DNA of 64,000 nt, from the NCBI GenBank assembly GCA_944470555.2, contig CALYCZ020000056.1, forward strand, positions 62,001 through 126,000. The letters run 5' to 3'. Both the position numbers and the translations under genes were made by a program. This document shows, in pieces, positions 1 through 12,253 of this stretch; position 1 is the stretch's first letter, and every line of letters begins with the position of its first letter. The notes below the pieces were generated by a model. It made no database searches. It saw only the letters and a program-made list of their open reading frames with translations, and had not been told where the DNA came from. This DNA comes from Heterobilharzia americana. Its lineage: Eukaryota; Platyhelminthes; Trematoda; Strigeidida; Schistosomatidae.

Positions 1-239
1 AACTAAAACAAATACATAAACTACACACTACTAAAATAACAGACTAGTTAATGCAAAGTAACATGTCACAAAAAACATGTATTCTGTCCAATTTGCATCT
101 ATTTGTAGGCAATCATGGATTACTTTTGATATGATAGAAGTCTGTATTAGGCTTTCAAAGAAGCTTCTGAATAATAATCCTCAGAAATCATTAACAACCA
201 AATAAGCTTCAGGCCACTTACCCTATCTGAATGAACTTC

Positions 240-560
240 TCAGTCATCACCATGAATACTCCGCAGTATCGAGGCATCCGCACAAGAGCACGTCTGCCAA
301 TAGAGGCTAAGCACTGCGGGCCTGTTTAGAAATGGGAAATTACAAGTAACAAATAACAACGAATGATACCCGTTGCACACGTGGTGATTTTTGTGTCTTA
401 GTAGCCGAGTGGATAACGCTTTGGTGTTTGAAACGATGAGTAGCGAATACGAGTCTCAGTGGGAATAACATCACTCCCTGGGGTGCAGGTACATCCAACT
501 GACAAGTTCCAATTAGGACGAAACGTGCATCGTGGATTCCACTGCTAGTCATCAAGATGA
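240..560 (+). repeat. tRNA-derived SINE-like repeat
   Basis: A pol III A-box-like motif (TAGCCGAGTGG, 402-412) is followed about 40 bases later by a degenerate B-box-like stretch (near 446-457). The body after it closely matches, in the opposite orientation, the repeat at 12254-12425, including the phrase that ends in AGGACGAAACG. Bases 268-350 upstream match the right arm of the palindrome at 12595-12701 and a piece near 8400-8450. The A and B boxes have drifted, so I read this as a retroposed SINE and not a functional tRNA gene. Confidence 0.6.
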
Positions 561-1312
561 AGGTATACTTTCAGTTGAGACTGTTAACGCCATAACTTCG
601 AATAGTTTGGAAACTTATAACACAATAGAAATCAATAATATTTTGACTTTCGCTGAAGTTGCACTGAAGGTAATGACTGGTGTAAAGCAATATTATTGAC
701 GGCCATAATCCATAGTACACTTCTATCTACACAAACATAAGGATCTCACTTAGTCAAGAAAATAATCATTACCAAAAGGTACACATCAGTTTAAACACCT
801 TGCACAACTGGTTCACACAAATTCAAACATAAACTAGTGAACTGCTGCAGAATAAATGTTCAATAGAAGTCAGAGATAATGAAGAATGTAATCTGTCACA
901 TATAGTATGGCTATTAAAGAGATAAACAACTAATCAGTAGTGAGTGGTCTTAACTAATACTTCACCGACATTCTCGCTTAGCCACTAACGCATTTTCGGT
1001 CTTGTTCATTTTCGCTATATGCTGTCAATTACATTGTCGTTTAGTTGAGGTTGTTAGATAACATCTGTCTTCGCTGTGAATCAGCTGTTGTCATGTTAGC
1101 GGTAATAAAAATGTATACGTACATGGTGACCTAATACAGTAGTAGTCAACAGAACCAGCGTTCTGAGAAACCCCAGAGTTCAGTAATCATAGAACCAAAG
1201 AGGAGGCCTAAATTGGAGTTATAATCAGTCAAATCAGCTGCACCGTCAGATCAAGAAAATAACAGTTATGAAACAAAGAAATACCAACTACATCTGCAAA
1301 AAAGCAAACTAG
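561..1312. other. no gene seen
   Basis: AT-rich sequence without a convincing open frame, splice-site pair or recognisable repeat. If POLR2C extends this far, this is intron sequence. Confidence 0.4.
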
Positions 1313-2660
1313 AGAAAACTACGTAGGTTTCAGACTCAGACGAGGGTCGATCGATCATGTTTTAACCCTCCGACAGCTTCCGGAACACAGGCATACCTAC
1401 TGGCGGCCGACAATGGCCACATTTCTTGACTTGAAGGCAGTTCGTGACTCTGTCGACCGTGAGGTACTGTGGCAGTGTCTGACCGTGAAGAAAGTATAAA
1501 CGCTAATCAATGCTCTCTACTTGAAGTTAAGCAGCCGTGCAAGGGCTTATGTAGATTAGCCATTTACAGTGATGGCGACGAGTGATGTCCACCAGGGATA
1601 CCTTACTGTCACTGTTTCCATTCAACTTCATTACAAGCGTACTAATGAACATAACCTTAAATACGTCTGACTTTACAAAAATCAATCTACTCCCCAGGCG
1701 TCATCTGGTTAACCTGGAGTATGTAGACGACACTGTCCCTCTAGGTGAAAACACCAACAAAACGCAGGGTCTTATGAATGAGTTGGTCAGAAGTCTGAGT
1801 ATGTTTAGCGTGCGTCTCGCACCTATCAAATGTAAGATGATGCTGAAGAACTGGTCTGCTACTACTCCCAGGGAGTAAAGTGGTGGAATGTGCTGACCAC
1901 TTCATTCACTTAGGGAGTTGCATTGGCCAGAACGAGGTGGCTACGGATGAAATCTCAGCTCGGACTCAAAAATTGCATTTGATATTTGCTAACTTGCGTC
2001 ATTTCTGAGGTCGACTGGCGAGATATCCAACTACTTATTAAAGGAAGAGTATATTGCGCTGCAGTCTGTTCTGTCCTGTTGCACAGCTGAGATATGGTCG
2101 TTGCAAGTAGAAGATATGAAGCGGTTATAGAGCTTTGGTCATACGTGATTTTGTAGCGTTGTTCGCGTTTGGTGGAATCACCGTGGGAGCAATGTTGAGG
2201 TCAGTGGAAGGGTAATAGGCAGAACAAATAAGTTGACATGTACTTCATATGCCGAGACATCACCTACCTTAATGTGTCACGCTAGGGGAAATTGGATGAG
2301 GTTGGAAGAGGGATCAAGGTGACTAGTTGAAGATGTGGCACCAGTGCAACAAGTCCCGAACTGCTGGTCACAGTCATGTTCGATGTAGACTGCTTGGTTC
2401 GGGTCTCCGAGATGAAAGGAATCAGTGGTTGACGACTCTTGAAGACATGGCTGAAAATCGGTCACAATGGCGCAGATATATTCAGTCCTTGACATCTTCT
2501 ATAGCTTGAATGTCTGAACTTACCGTTCATCTTCAGATTGTTTATTCTCTCGTCCTACTTTATGCAATTTGTAATCACTTTTCTATCCAGCTGTGTAGCA
2601 AATTGAGCAGATGCACTTGTGTGCGAGGTTCTGCGTTGATTTTGTCTGTCTTATGAATGT
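1313..2660 (+). mobile_element. degenerate RTE-clade LINE fragment (subfamily C)
   Basis: Decayed RT and C-terminal region of an RTE-type LINE. It aligns by eye with the near-intact copy at 20.3-23.9 kb from the FRPGR-like block onward: the LDLKA block with the AFDSVD equivalent near 1430-1460, then an open stretch at 1582-1878 that holds a YVDD-like tetrad where the family has YADD, then the C-terminal block and 3' untranslated region. Stops and frameshifts are frequent, so it is dead. The same subfamily recurs at 9.2-10.5, 26.6-27.2 and 57-61 kb. It has no 5' half. Confidence 0.8.
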
Positions 2661-3684
2661 TCGAATAGCTGAGGGAACATCAGTTTCGTCACAGTTCCAT
2701 ATTCGCGTTGCTGATAGTTGCCAACAGGCACCAACTTTCTCGGATCGACTCCACTATTTTATACAGCGTCACTCAGCTTAGGGGCAACACTGTAAAATTT
2801 GATCGATAAACTTCGATCAGTGCTGGGCATCAATAACTAGACAGTTTTATCAGTTACACACTGGTGACTAATTCGTTTAACAATGCCTGTTCATGAAGAA
2901 GCAGGTATATGGGGAATGAACAACCTAAACTAGTGAATTAAAATTGAGTCAAGTGCTAGTGTGTCATGTAGTCACTAAAACAATTAGGATTATCATAGTG
3001 AATACTTTATCAAAAAGTAAAGTAAAATAACTTGATTAATATAGATTAGTGTCAGGAAATATTGATAAGAAGCAAATCTGTTTACCATTGAATATATAAA
3101 ATTATTGAAATCCAACATACATAAGTAAAGTATTACACTTAAGTGTGCTTACTAGTCAACATCGATTATATTACAAATAATGATGGACAAGAGAAAAAGG
3201 TAAATATGCCAATTTAATGAATGAGCTATAAAGGGGGACAATTTTCAGGTCATCAAGAGGAAAATGTAATTTCTGTTCCTTTCTGAGTTTTGATACACAC
3301 GAATATTCAGTAATGAAGATACGAAGGCTTTAAAGTGTTCACCTCACTATGTTTTGTCTATTGAGAATGGAACAACATAACAGTCCAAGCAAACATGACA
3401 ACTCTAAGTACTGACATCCTTGTGAAACGTAACTACAACAGACTACTTAATTAACACAAGTAGGCTGATATGATAATCACCAAAATTGACGACAAAGGTG
3501 ACGGTAAATACACTTCGTGCTCAAAAACGTCGATTACTGCACTGTATTCTCTGGACATTATTCGTCCTGCACTCGAAGTTGGTTGGACATTAACCTTAGG
3601 CCTAATTCTAACTAGACTAGAAGGTTGTTCTTCAACCGATACCATGTAGCTCCATATCAGACGGTTTATTGAATCTATAGTACA
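2661..3684. other. no gene seen
   Basis: AT-rich. A minus-strand open frame (3451-3738) runs out of the Penelope left arm into this stretch; only its first ~20 residues match the element's other arm, so the rest is probably a chance read-through. Confidence 0.4.
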
Positions 3685-4603
3685 CAGTGATACAGTATTA
3701 TTTAGCAAATGACGTTTCGAACACAATTTATTGCCCATATTGATATCAAAGTAATCATATAAATTTCAAACTCCGTATACTATCATTTTGACTATCTGAG
3801 TGAGATAAACGTGTTTTAGAAGTGTACTATCAATACTGAGTGGTGACTCAAGATGAAATGAAAATTTACATAGACCAAAAGCTTTTCATTCTTTTATCCT
3901 AATGGCAGTAAAATTTTCCACATATCTATCTACAATATATGAGGAGTCATTCATTACTGTTTCATGTATTGTTAGGTTTTGATTCAGTGAACAAGGCTTC
4001 TGTGATCAGTGTCTCTCTTCACCTAGCCATTATGGAGTTTAGAAATAATTTAATAATTCCCATTGTAACATCAAGAACAAGATATTCAGCGAAGAGACTC
4101 TTATCAACGAATTTATTTCAAGCTTAATTGATTTACTATTTTCAACAATTTTATTTTTCCACCCCCTTCTGAGTTATATACTCTCTATGTACCATTCCAT
4201 ATATTACATAACCTATTTGTTATCATTCGCACTTCAATTGTTATTATAATCATAAATGCTTGTCATCATCCGCTCTATTATTATTGTCATCACCATATAG
4301 AGTTTAGAAATGTCACCCTATCCCCCACCATCCTATAGTATGATTATGAGTCAGTGGATGCAGAGCGACAGTCGAGTTTTTATCTAAATTACTTATCTTA
4401 GTAGGCTCTAACATTGAATGTTCAGCCAGATTTTTGTGCTCTGCTATTCTGACTGATCTTGTTTGGCTGCTTTGACCTCAAAATCATTACATGGTACTTG
4501 ATAGAATAGGTTGTTTTTCCTAACTGGCTATAGTGTATCTTTTAGACTACAAAGTTTCTCTTTCAGGGAGTTTATGAATTTAAATGCCACCATAATCCCA
4601 GGA
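3685..4603 (-). repeat. inverted left arm of a Penelope-like element
   Basis: This arm is the reverse complement of 6005-6659 with few differences, apart from a ~265-base block present only here (4047-4311). Penelope-like elements commonly carry a partial, inverted copy of their own 3' part at the 5' side (a pseudo-LTR), and that explains the layout. The arm contains the antisense of the GIY-YIG endonuclease region and the 3' end. Confidence 0.75.
4047..4299 (+). mobile_element. ~253-bp insertion with 12-bp target duplication
   Basis: Present in the left Penelope arm and absent from the right. It is bounded by two copies of GAGTTTAGAAAT (4035-4046 and 4300-4311), and the right arm has this word once. 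It ends in an ATT-rich run followed by TGTCATCACCATA, like the simple-sequence tail of a 5'-truncated retroposon. I could not assign a family. Loss of the block from the right arm by recombination between the two 12-mers is the alternative. Confidence 0.6.
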
Positions 4604-6665
4604 TAGAAGTAGCATTAGGCTCAATCGATAAAATAACTGCGGATCAGGTAAGTGCAAAATCTGCTCTGACACTACAACAACAAAAGAAGGGGAGGAAGAA
4701 CTTAACGAGGCTATAAATGTTGGCGCTGAGAAATTTAAGATAATAGTATGATAATTATTAAATCTGACAAAGGTCACTTGAAAGTAGTTATGGGTAGGGC
4801 GAATTACTTCACGAAAGCAAATGAACATATGAACTAAGAACCATATGAGGAAATTTAAAAAAAAGCTATAGATACAGTTATGAATAAGATTAGAAGTCCA
4901 CAGCTGATCTAATAGGCCGAATGAAGCCACGTCTGGGTGATTCTCAATGGTTTAGTTTGATGCCTAAAACTAATCATCCTAATAGAATGTATGTTACCAT
5001 TTAAGTTCATTAAACAGGTTATCCTATTAGGTCAATAGTTGGCTTAAGAAGCACACCAACATATGAATTATCTAAATATTCAGCTACAATACTATGTCCC
5101 GCTAGAAATATCATTCAAAATCTAGGCTCATTAATTCAATCGAATAGTAACACAGACTAAATAATACACCAATAGAGGAAGGAGAAAAGATGTTAGTTTT
5201 GATGTGACGATCCTATATACAAATATACCAACTAATATAGCACTTGAGGCAGTGAGAAATGAACTCATAATTGACAATGAATTCAGTAATACAACTTGAT
5301 TTTCTATTGAAAAAAAATATGCTAGAGATACAACTGTGTCTAACTTTCACGGTTTTCAAATTTTAAGACAAAATATATAAACAAAGAGAAGTAGTGATAG
5401 GATCTCCAATATTCCCGAATCGTAGTAGACATGTTTATTGACAGTTGGGAACAAATAGCATTCGGGATATTCCAACCTACCCCAAAAGTATGGTGGTGAT
5501 AGGTAGATAACACATTTACTGTTTTGAAATGAACACATAACCGGAGTTTTTTTATTCGTACACAATAGTAGATGGAATCCAATTCACATATAAATTAGAA
5601 AATGAAGAAGAAGAATTACCTATGTTGGATTGGCAAATCAAGGGGAGAGAATATGAAAGCTTAGATATCAGTGTTGATAAGAAATCAACACATTCCAGTG
5701 GACACTTGGATTTCACATCATCTCACCGAATATCTATTAAGCAAGACTTGATAAAATATTCAAATAGTCGGACTAGGAGTTCCCACTAGTAAGTCGGAAA
5801 GCCTAAATACGGAAATGAAATACATCACAGAGACAAAACCTCTTAATAACTACCCTCCAGAGTTTATTAGAAAGTTTATAAGGACTAATAAAAGGAGTGG
5901 TAATGTTAGTGATGACTGCAACATGTCTAAGGGGAAATTGAAATCCTCTATAGTGTTGCCGTATAGAGAAGGCACATTGGGAATTTTACGCAGAATTCTT
6001 AGCAACGCTGGGACTACGGTGGCATTTAAATTCATAAACTCCCTGAAAGAGAAACTTTGTAGTCTAAAAGATACACTATAGCCAGTTAGGAAAAACAACC
6101 TATTCTATCAAGTACCATGTAATGATTTTGAGGTCAAAGCAGCCAAACAAGATCAGTCAGAATAGCAGAGCACAAAAATCTGGCTGAACATTCAATGTTA
6201 GAGCCTACTAAGATAAGTAATTTAGATAAAAACTCGACTGTCGCTCTGCATCCACTGACTCATAATCATACTATAGGATGGTGGGGGATAGGGTGACATT
6301 TCTAAACTCCATAATGGCTAGGTGAAGAGAGACACTGATCACAGAAGCCTTGTTCACTGAATCAAAACCTAACAATACATGAAACAGTAATGAATGACTC
6401 CTCATATATTGTAGATAGATATGTGGAAAATTTTACTGCCATTAGGATAAAAGAATGAAAAGCTTTTGGTCTATGTAAATTTTCATTTCATCTTGAGTCA
6501 CCACTCAGTATTGATAGTACACTTCTAAAACACGTTTATCTCACTCAGATAGTCAAAATGATAGTATACGGAGTTTGGAATTTATATGATTACTTTGATA
6601 TCAATATGGGCAATAAATTCTCTTCGAAACGTCATTTGCTCAATAATACTGTATCACTGCATGGT
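4604..6665 (+). mobile_element. degenerate Penelope-like retroelement
   Basis: Penelope-like elements encode a telomerase-related reverse transcriptase fused to a GIY-YIG endonuclease. Translated in pieces, this copy shows a TNIPTNIALE-type RT block (around 5220-5250), a GSPIFP-type block (around 5400-5420), a downstream stretch ending in ELPMLDWQI (5610-5637), and C-terminal endonuclease pieces with RIAEHKNLAEHS (around 6160-6200) and a histidine-rich block (6250-6275). Stops interrupt every part; the longest open pieces are 5815-6081 and short segments near 5590-5640. The 3' portion (6005-6659) is duplicated in inverted orientation upstream. No intact copy can be read here. Confidence 0.75.
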
Positions 6666-6789
6666 ATATCAAATAAACAATTTAATATAACCTGTTAGGT
6701 CAACCAGTCGGAAGGGAAGCGGATGCCAACTGAAGACCTTGGGCGATAGTCACATTATATCGTGAATTGACAGAAGTTGGAAGCTATGA

Positions 6790-7010
6790 ACCAACCCAAT
6801 GGCTGAGTGGTTTGCACCCTCGCCATGAAACCCGAAGGTCCTGAGTTCGATTCCTAGACGGGTCATGGGCGTGTACTGCTGAGGAGTCCCGTTCTAGGAC
6901 GAAACAGCTGTTCAGTGTTCCCAGATTTTCAATGGTTCTTTAACTGACGTCAGTCCTTTATAAAATACTACCTCGGAATTGAAAATCCCCGTTTACCTCA
7001 AAAATAAATT
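6790..7010 (+). repeat. tRNA-derived SINE-like repeat
   Basis: A-box TGGCTGAGTGG (6800-6810) and B-box AGTTCGATTCC (6844-6854) have the spacing of a tRNA promoter. A body of ~130 bases follows that shares the AGGACGAAACAGCTGTTCAG-type phrase with the SINE at 10.6 kb. Pol III SINE, probably inactive. The next stretch (7070-7210) resembles a second, more decayed SINE of the 11.8-kb type. Confidence 0.6.
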
Positions 7011-7210
7011 TAATATGAAATTTTTCTCTCCCACAGTGCCTTAGTTTTACTCTTATTGTAGGTTGCAGGTTTGAATCGTGATCCACTGACTGAATTTCTA
7101 GAAGCCTTGTGCCATAGTTCTCCCCTAGCAGCTGGCTGATGCCCTTACATGTAGAACTTGGTGGTGTTGACTCTCATCTGGACAACAGTCAGATGAGAGA
7201 TAATAAAGAA

Positions 7211-9150
7211 ATGAAAGCTACCATAACAAAGACCTAGAATGCTGTAGAACAAAAGGAAAAGGCCTAACGAAGTGTCACGTAATCGTTCACATTAAAGTAC
7301 GCTGTGGATGCACTTTTATCGTTGCAATCGACTCTGAAAAATCTTCAGTTTCGGTTGTTACACACAGCCCAACCAGAAAGTCTGCACTTCCTAACACGAT
7401 TCACACCAATACAATAAGAGACGTCAATGATAAATTCATTCACTTATCTGCTTATCATTGGCTTTGTTTTAGTCTAATGCTATTTCTTCATTTAACGAGG
7501 TACGTCGAGAAGAATCGTGGATCGGTGTATGTAACACATGTCCCAAGCACCTCAGCGACTGAAGATATCAAACCTTATCAAATGAATACGCTTAATCTTT
7601 ACATTACTTACATGGTTGTTTCACAAGATGGCCTATGCTACGAAGGCGAAAGTGATAGAACACACAGGGTCATCTTATTTCCGTCAACTTTAATCGCTGT
7701 TTTATAGTCATAAAGTAGAACAAAGAGAACTGTTTACTGATTTTAAATGATCATAAATATATTCACTGAATTAACCTTGTAAGAAACCGCTTTTTATTGA
7801 CAACGATGCAAAAGGTGATGCTATTACAATGATGACAAACAAGAGACTAAGCACTTCACTGGTCGGCTCAAATTGTGTAGCTAACTTAGACTTTCTACTT
7901 CGAACTTTGCGTTGGTTGGAGCAATGAGAAGTCACCATGTATTCCTTATATGCTACCTTAAATTAAGTGTATCTGCTAGAGCAGTTACATCAGAAGGAGG
8001 ACTAACCATATATATCATATCAGGCAGAGCCTATTATTGAGAGAAGCAAGCTGTCTCTCAAGATCTAGTAGACACTGGACATTATCAAGTAGATTTTTAA
8101 GGGTTGTTCGAATCGTTCAACAAACTGAACTATTTAAATCTTCATTCTGCTTAAGTCATTGTAACCGAATATCTGAAACCAGATTTATGTCATCAATCCC
8201 TAGTTTACCTGGTAAACCATTTTATGAACCGTTCACCGATTTGATCATATTTTTATATATTCATTTGATTTTCAACTTACACCTATCAAGTTCTACTCAT
8301 CATGTTATATTGATCTTGGTGAGTAGCACAGGAAACTAGGATGCATGTTTCATCCTATTTTGGACTTGTCAGCTGGATGTACATCATGAATATCCGGCAG
8401 CATCGACGCACCTGCATAGGAGCCCATATGCCAATAGAGGTCGAGCAATTGGACACTAATGTAATCTCTTTTATGTGAACCCCATAATTAGTAGTCTTTT
8501 TACTTTGCTATCCTACATGTTGTGTTTTGATTAATTTCAGTGAAATAATATACGTTAATGTTCTATTGTAATTTCATGTTTTACATATTTCTACGTTGTA
8601 TACAGTTGAACAGAACTGGTAACATAATAAAACAGATACATTTCATTTGAATCAAATCCTTCTTTCTTGTTCTTTTCATAAATTACCCTAATTTATCATA
8701 CGATTATTAGAAGTCATGGTTCCATTTAGTTTACATTTTTGAATCCCCTTCTATAACACTTCACTATCTCTACACTCACCTTTTGTGAGCCGAACAGAAT
8801 ATTCACTAACCGGATTATTCTGAGAGTACACATGTATATATTCACTTAAATGTGCATGCATGCACATAATGAAGTAATCACCAATGTTGTTGTTGTTTGT
8901 TGAATGCATTTTTTTCAAATTCTTATTGCATATCTTTTTCCACCGTTGTTCATATAGACTAGTGATTATCAATCGCTAAGTATTAGTGCATTAAAAATGG
9001 GTAAAGGCGTTTATATCAGGGTGGATTACACACAAGGTGTTTGAATGAATGAATTATAGCATAACCGGGAAGGACAAATAATTTAGTGACAGATACTTTT
9101 CATTACAAAATATTAGTGTGAGAAGAGTTCAACAACAACCGAAGGAGTAG
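7211..9150. other. no gene recognised; one repeat scrap
   Basis: Short open frames at 7477-7707 (+), 8037-8339 (+) and 8751-8972 (-) show no family signature. Bases 8345-8450 are a scrap of the SINE/palindrome repeat also seen near 268 and 12600. The minus-strand frame ends in AAG|GTGAGT at about 8775, a good splice donor, but I saw no convincing acceptor. If POLR2C continues leftward, all this is intron. Confidence 0.35.
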
Positions 9151-9199
9151 TCGACAGCTACTTATTCTAAGTTAAGAACTCCTGGAAATAGCGTACACC

Positions 9200-9530
9200 A
9201 GTAAAACAGTGGCAGTCAGTCAACTGATGCTGTTGAGAATATTCATCGGCTGAGACGGCTTCGATACGTATGGCACATCCAAAGCCACTGCTTACCTCGA
9301 CATGCTATGATAGGGGAAGTTGAATTAGGTTAGAAGAAGGATCAAGGTGACTAGTTGAAGATGTGGTATCAGTGCAACAAGTCCCGAACTGTTCATTTCA
9401 GTCATGTTCGGAGATGTAAACTGCCTGGTTCAGGTCTGTGAGATGAAAGGAATCAGTGGTTGACGACTCTTGGAGACGGCCGAAAACCGGTCACAATGAT
9501 GCAGATGTATTCACTCCTTGATATCTTGGT
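9200..9530 (+). mobile_element. RTE-clade fragment (subfamily C), left part
   Basis: The 3' end of a subfamily C RTE element, equivalent to about 2230-2490 of the first copy. It is cut by the Penelope-like insertion at 9531 and resumes at about 10376. No coding capacity remains. Confidence 0.75.
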
Positions 9531-10375
9531 CGTATTGTGTTCTCTGAGCTGGGTTGTTTAGTCGGACAGCTTTCATCGCCTTTCTACACATCATCAGCAC
9601 TAACTTCAGCATGAAGTGAGCTGTCAATATCTCTCCAAGAGTGATTCAGTGGCTTGCTCTGACGATGTGGTCTGTGATTGGTTGTTTCCTTTGATTGTTG
9701 TGTCATTGACTGCGTAGATTTGCCTGTTGGTTGTTCCTCTGCTTGACCTATGACCTTTCTGTCGTTTATCATTTTTCTCTTTGGTTGATAAATTGGGTCT
9801 ATGTCTATACATCTGTTGATTGCTGACTGACCTAAATGCCAAGCTTCCAGGAATTCTGTGATATTCTTTATGTTTCCTCTGTCCAAAATTTCTACATTGT
9901 CGAGATTGAATTCACGTCCATGGTTGTTATGCACGTGCATTGAAATCAGTGATGAAATGTTGTGTGTGACGTTTAATAGCCAATTGATGTTCATGTAGAC
10001 GAAGGCGAAAAGGGCGATCACTTTGTCCAATGTGGTGTTGACTACATTTATTGCAGTTGATTTTGTAAATGATATTCGGTTTGTCTTCTTTGGTTGTTGC
10101 ATACTTTGGTTTGAATAATAGGGTGTGGAGGGAATTTGTAGGTTTACGAGCCACACCAATTCCAAATGGTCTCAGTAATCTTGTCATGATTCCTGATATA
10201 TTCTTAATGTACGGTAGGATGATGCATTTGTTGATTTCTGTCGATGACTTTGTAGTTGATGTTGTACGCGATAGGCATCTGGTAAAGTTTCGCTGAAGAT
10301 GTAGTCTAGAAAGACGATGAAAGCTCCACGACTAAACAATAACCCAGCTCAGAGAACACAATACAACCAATTCTC
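9531..10375 (-). mobile_element. 5'-truncated Penelope-like element with inverted ends
   Basis: Two overlapping minus-strand frames (10187-9927 and 10165-9584) together give the C-terminal part of a Penelope-like protein with a GIY-YIG-type endonuclease: an NIIYKINCNKC block, then RLRLHEHQLAIKRH, then ISMHVHNN, EILDRG, EAWHLGQSAINR and IDIDPIYQP blocks. A frameshift lies near residue 70. Both ends carry ~60-bp inverted repeats (9531-9590 and 10305-10372). The reverse transcriptase is missing. It sits inside an RTE remnant, and the target word (CTTGATATCT / CTTGACATCT) is duplicated at its ends. Confidence 0.8.
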
Positions 10376-10560
10376 CACCACTTCTTGACATCTTCTAAAC
10401 CTTGAAAATTCACACTAATCCTTATCTTCAAATTATTTATTTTCCCATACCACTTTATCTGCTTCGATATCAATTCGATTATATAAACGACTAATCTTTA
10501 AAAACTTCAAAATCATACTCACTAGAACCTGCTGCTTGTCTCCACTCAACATGGTATCCA
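10376..10560 (+). mobile_element. RTE-clade fragment (subfamily C), right part
   Basis: Continues the 3' end of the RTE remnant at 9200-9530 after the Penelope insertion; it matches 2488-2600 and 26955-27060 of the other copies. Confidence 0.65.
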
Positions 10561-10621
10561 GTGATTGTCACACTACATCACAGACTGACAAAAATTGGAA
10601 TATATAAGCCATTAAATTCTG

Positions 10622-10790
10622 ACCAAGCGATTGAGTGGTAATAAGCCCACTGTGAGAATTGACGTTCCTGGGTTCGATCCCCCAACGGTTTCTGTTGAAG
10701 AGTGTCGAATTAGGACGAAACAGTTGTCCAATGTGACCATCCTTTCAGTGGCTCACTGGTTGGTGTAGACGCGTGATGTAAACCTCTTTG
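10622..10790 (+). repeat. tRNA-derived SINE-like repeat
   Basis: A-box-like GCGATTGAGTGGT (10627-10639) and B-box GGTTCGATCC (10671-10680), then a body with an AATTAGGACGAAACAG phrase shared with the 6.8-kb copy. Pol III SINE remnant. Confidence 0.6.
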
Positions 10791-10929
10791 AAATTTACAG
10801 CATTACCTGCTGCATACGCGACTAGCATGTGTGTCTAGTGAAAGGGCCAGAAGACTGTGACAGTCCGATAGATATATTCTAACAACTCTGATACTGACTC
10901 AATGTCGGACGTCTACAAAAGATAAATGA

Positions 10930-11050
10930 TTGGGTGTCAACCAATTGTCTGAGTTGTAGAGTCCACAAGTTCAAATCCCGTCCCGCTTACTTCGACTTGA
11001 GCAGTCAAACAGGTAGCATACCAAGTAATCCTTTATACAATACAGATAGC
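10930..11050 (+). repeat. tRNA-like SINE fragment
   Basis: B-box-like AGTTCAAATCCCG at 10968-10980 with a degenerate A-box before it. The following CTTACTTCGACTTGAGCAG region matches the body of the SINE at 11815-11950, so both belong to one family. Confidence 0.5.
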
Positions 11051-11150
11051 TTGTGGTGCAATAACATGATCATCACAGCGATTGATTTGTAAGAAGTGGA
11101 AAAAACCATCAAGAAAACTAAATTTATTAACACAATTACATCTGACTTAC

Positions 11151-11390
11151 CTTTCCTGTTGGATCATACGGTGCTTGATGCTCATCTTCTGGTAGTGTTG
11201 AGTACTCTGAACGTGGCCATTCTTCAGGTTTGTGCAGAAATGTATGTCTTAAGGCATTATCCGGATCATATTCAAAGCCAACACCAGCAGTTGGATTCCA
11301 TTTTGCATGTTCTTTACCAAAACCCTTTTTAGCGATTGCTCTCAGTTTTAATCGTTGACCTTTACGCATTTTTACTATTAGTATAGATTC
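11151..11390 (-). CDS. POLR2C: POLR2C (RPB3) exon 2
   Basis: RPB3 is the subunit that dimerises with RPB11 and nucleates assembly of RNA polymerase II in the nucleus; it is the counterpart of one bacterial alpha subunit. This 80-codon exon reads from [12 protein letters not shown] through [28 protein letters not shown] and the EAPYDP-like APYDPTGK, matching human RPB3 closely from about residue 146 to 225. The acceptor is a pyrimidine-rich stretch ending CTCTCAG just above 11390, and the donor is AAG|GTAAGT at 11151/11150. Both ends are phase 0, and it joins directly to exon 1. The C-terminal ~50 residues (the helix that pairs with RPB11) are not here and were not found further left in the window. 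Confidence 0.96.
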
Positions 11391-11493
11391 CTGAGAGGAT
11401 ATACAAATACCACTGAATGCATTTTTGCTCATAATATTATTGGCTTGTAAATCAGCTGAAAATGATAATTAAAAAAATTGAAATCCACTCACC

Positions 11494-11660
11494 AGCATCA
11501 AGTACATTTGTGAAGTGGGCGTTGAGCCACATCTAATGTGTGAAGACTAATGATACTACCTGGTTGCCCAAACATCGGTAGGTAGATGGAGAGGGGCTTG
11601 AAATCCATGACCCAATGGTTGATATTCATCTCCCTAAACCAACGAGCCACACCTTTACAT
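11494..11660 (-). repeat. SINE-like repeat, antisense
   Basis: A block with GAGCCACA, CTAATGATACTACCTGG and GGTAGGTAG phrases recurs at 13150-13230, 13525-13615 and 25765-25870. In some copies (13568, 25829) it holds TTCGAAC, a B-box core read on the minus strand. It lies inside POLR2C intron 1, ~100 bases above exon 2. Confidence 0.5.
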
Positions 11661-11814
11661 AACATAAAGCATCTACCTAATCTCTTTTGGTTTTCTTCAG
11701 TTTTGTTGAGTGAAGCTAATTGACTCATGATACAAATTGTCATCCCATATATATGTGTAATCTCCTCAAGGCTATGAACTTGTTTTGACTGGATACCAAC
11801 TAATCAGGAGAGCT

Positions 11815-11960
11815 GTAGCTTTTGGTTTAGGCAGTTGACTTTCAATCAGTGAGTCACGGGCTCGAACTCCACCCCACTTACTGAGGCTTGGACAGCTGGG
11901 TAGCATAATAAACCCTGAAGCAATAGGTGTCGCTCATTGCTTACAGCCCGAATGTGCTTA
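11815..11960 (+). repeat. tRNA-like SINE fragment
   Basis: B-box-like GGCTCGAACTCC (about 11859-11870) with TTTAGGCAGTTGAC upstream, then a CTTACTGAGGCTTGGACAG body. The same family recurs at 10930 and, very decayed, near 56330-56500. Confidence 0.5.
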
Positions 11961-12253
11961 AGGTTACTGAATGCATTCTGGTTTTCTTTTATGATAAAAA
12001 CTGTCATCCCATAAATATGTAATCCCCTAAAGCTATGAACTATGTACACAGGACAATTGAAATTCATGACACGAAAATTTAAGTGGTATAAAGAAACATC
12101 ATTGGTTGTAGCTACACAAGTACGTCCATATCAAATCTTTCGTCTAATTCTTAAATATCTTACTATCAAGTACCGTTTTTCCTATTTACTTTCCATGTAT
12201 TGAATTTTATACATATTTACAAAAATGAATATAATCACAATTTCTTTGGTTAC

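Noticed and set aside
8751..8972. Minus-strand frame ending in a good donor, AAG|GTGAGT, considered as POLR2C exon 3.
   Set aside because: The protein does not resemble the RPB3 C-terminus and no acceptor is evident.
1..11150. Search for POLR2C exon 3.
   Set aside because: No minus-strand stretch reading like the YNVES..G.L.PE or LKKKL blocks of RPB3 was found by eye; it is probably outside the window.
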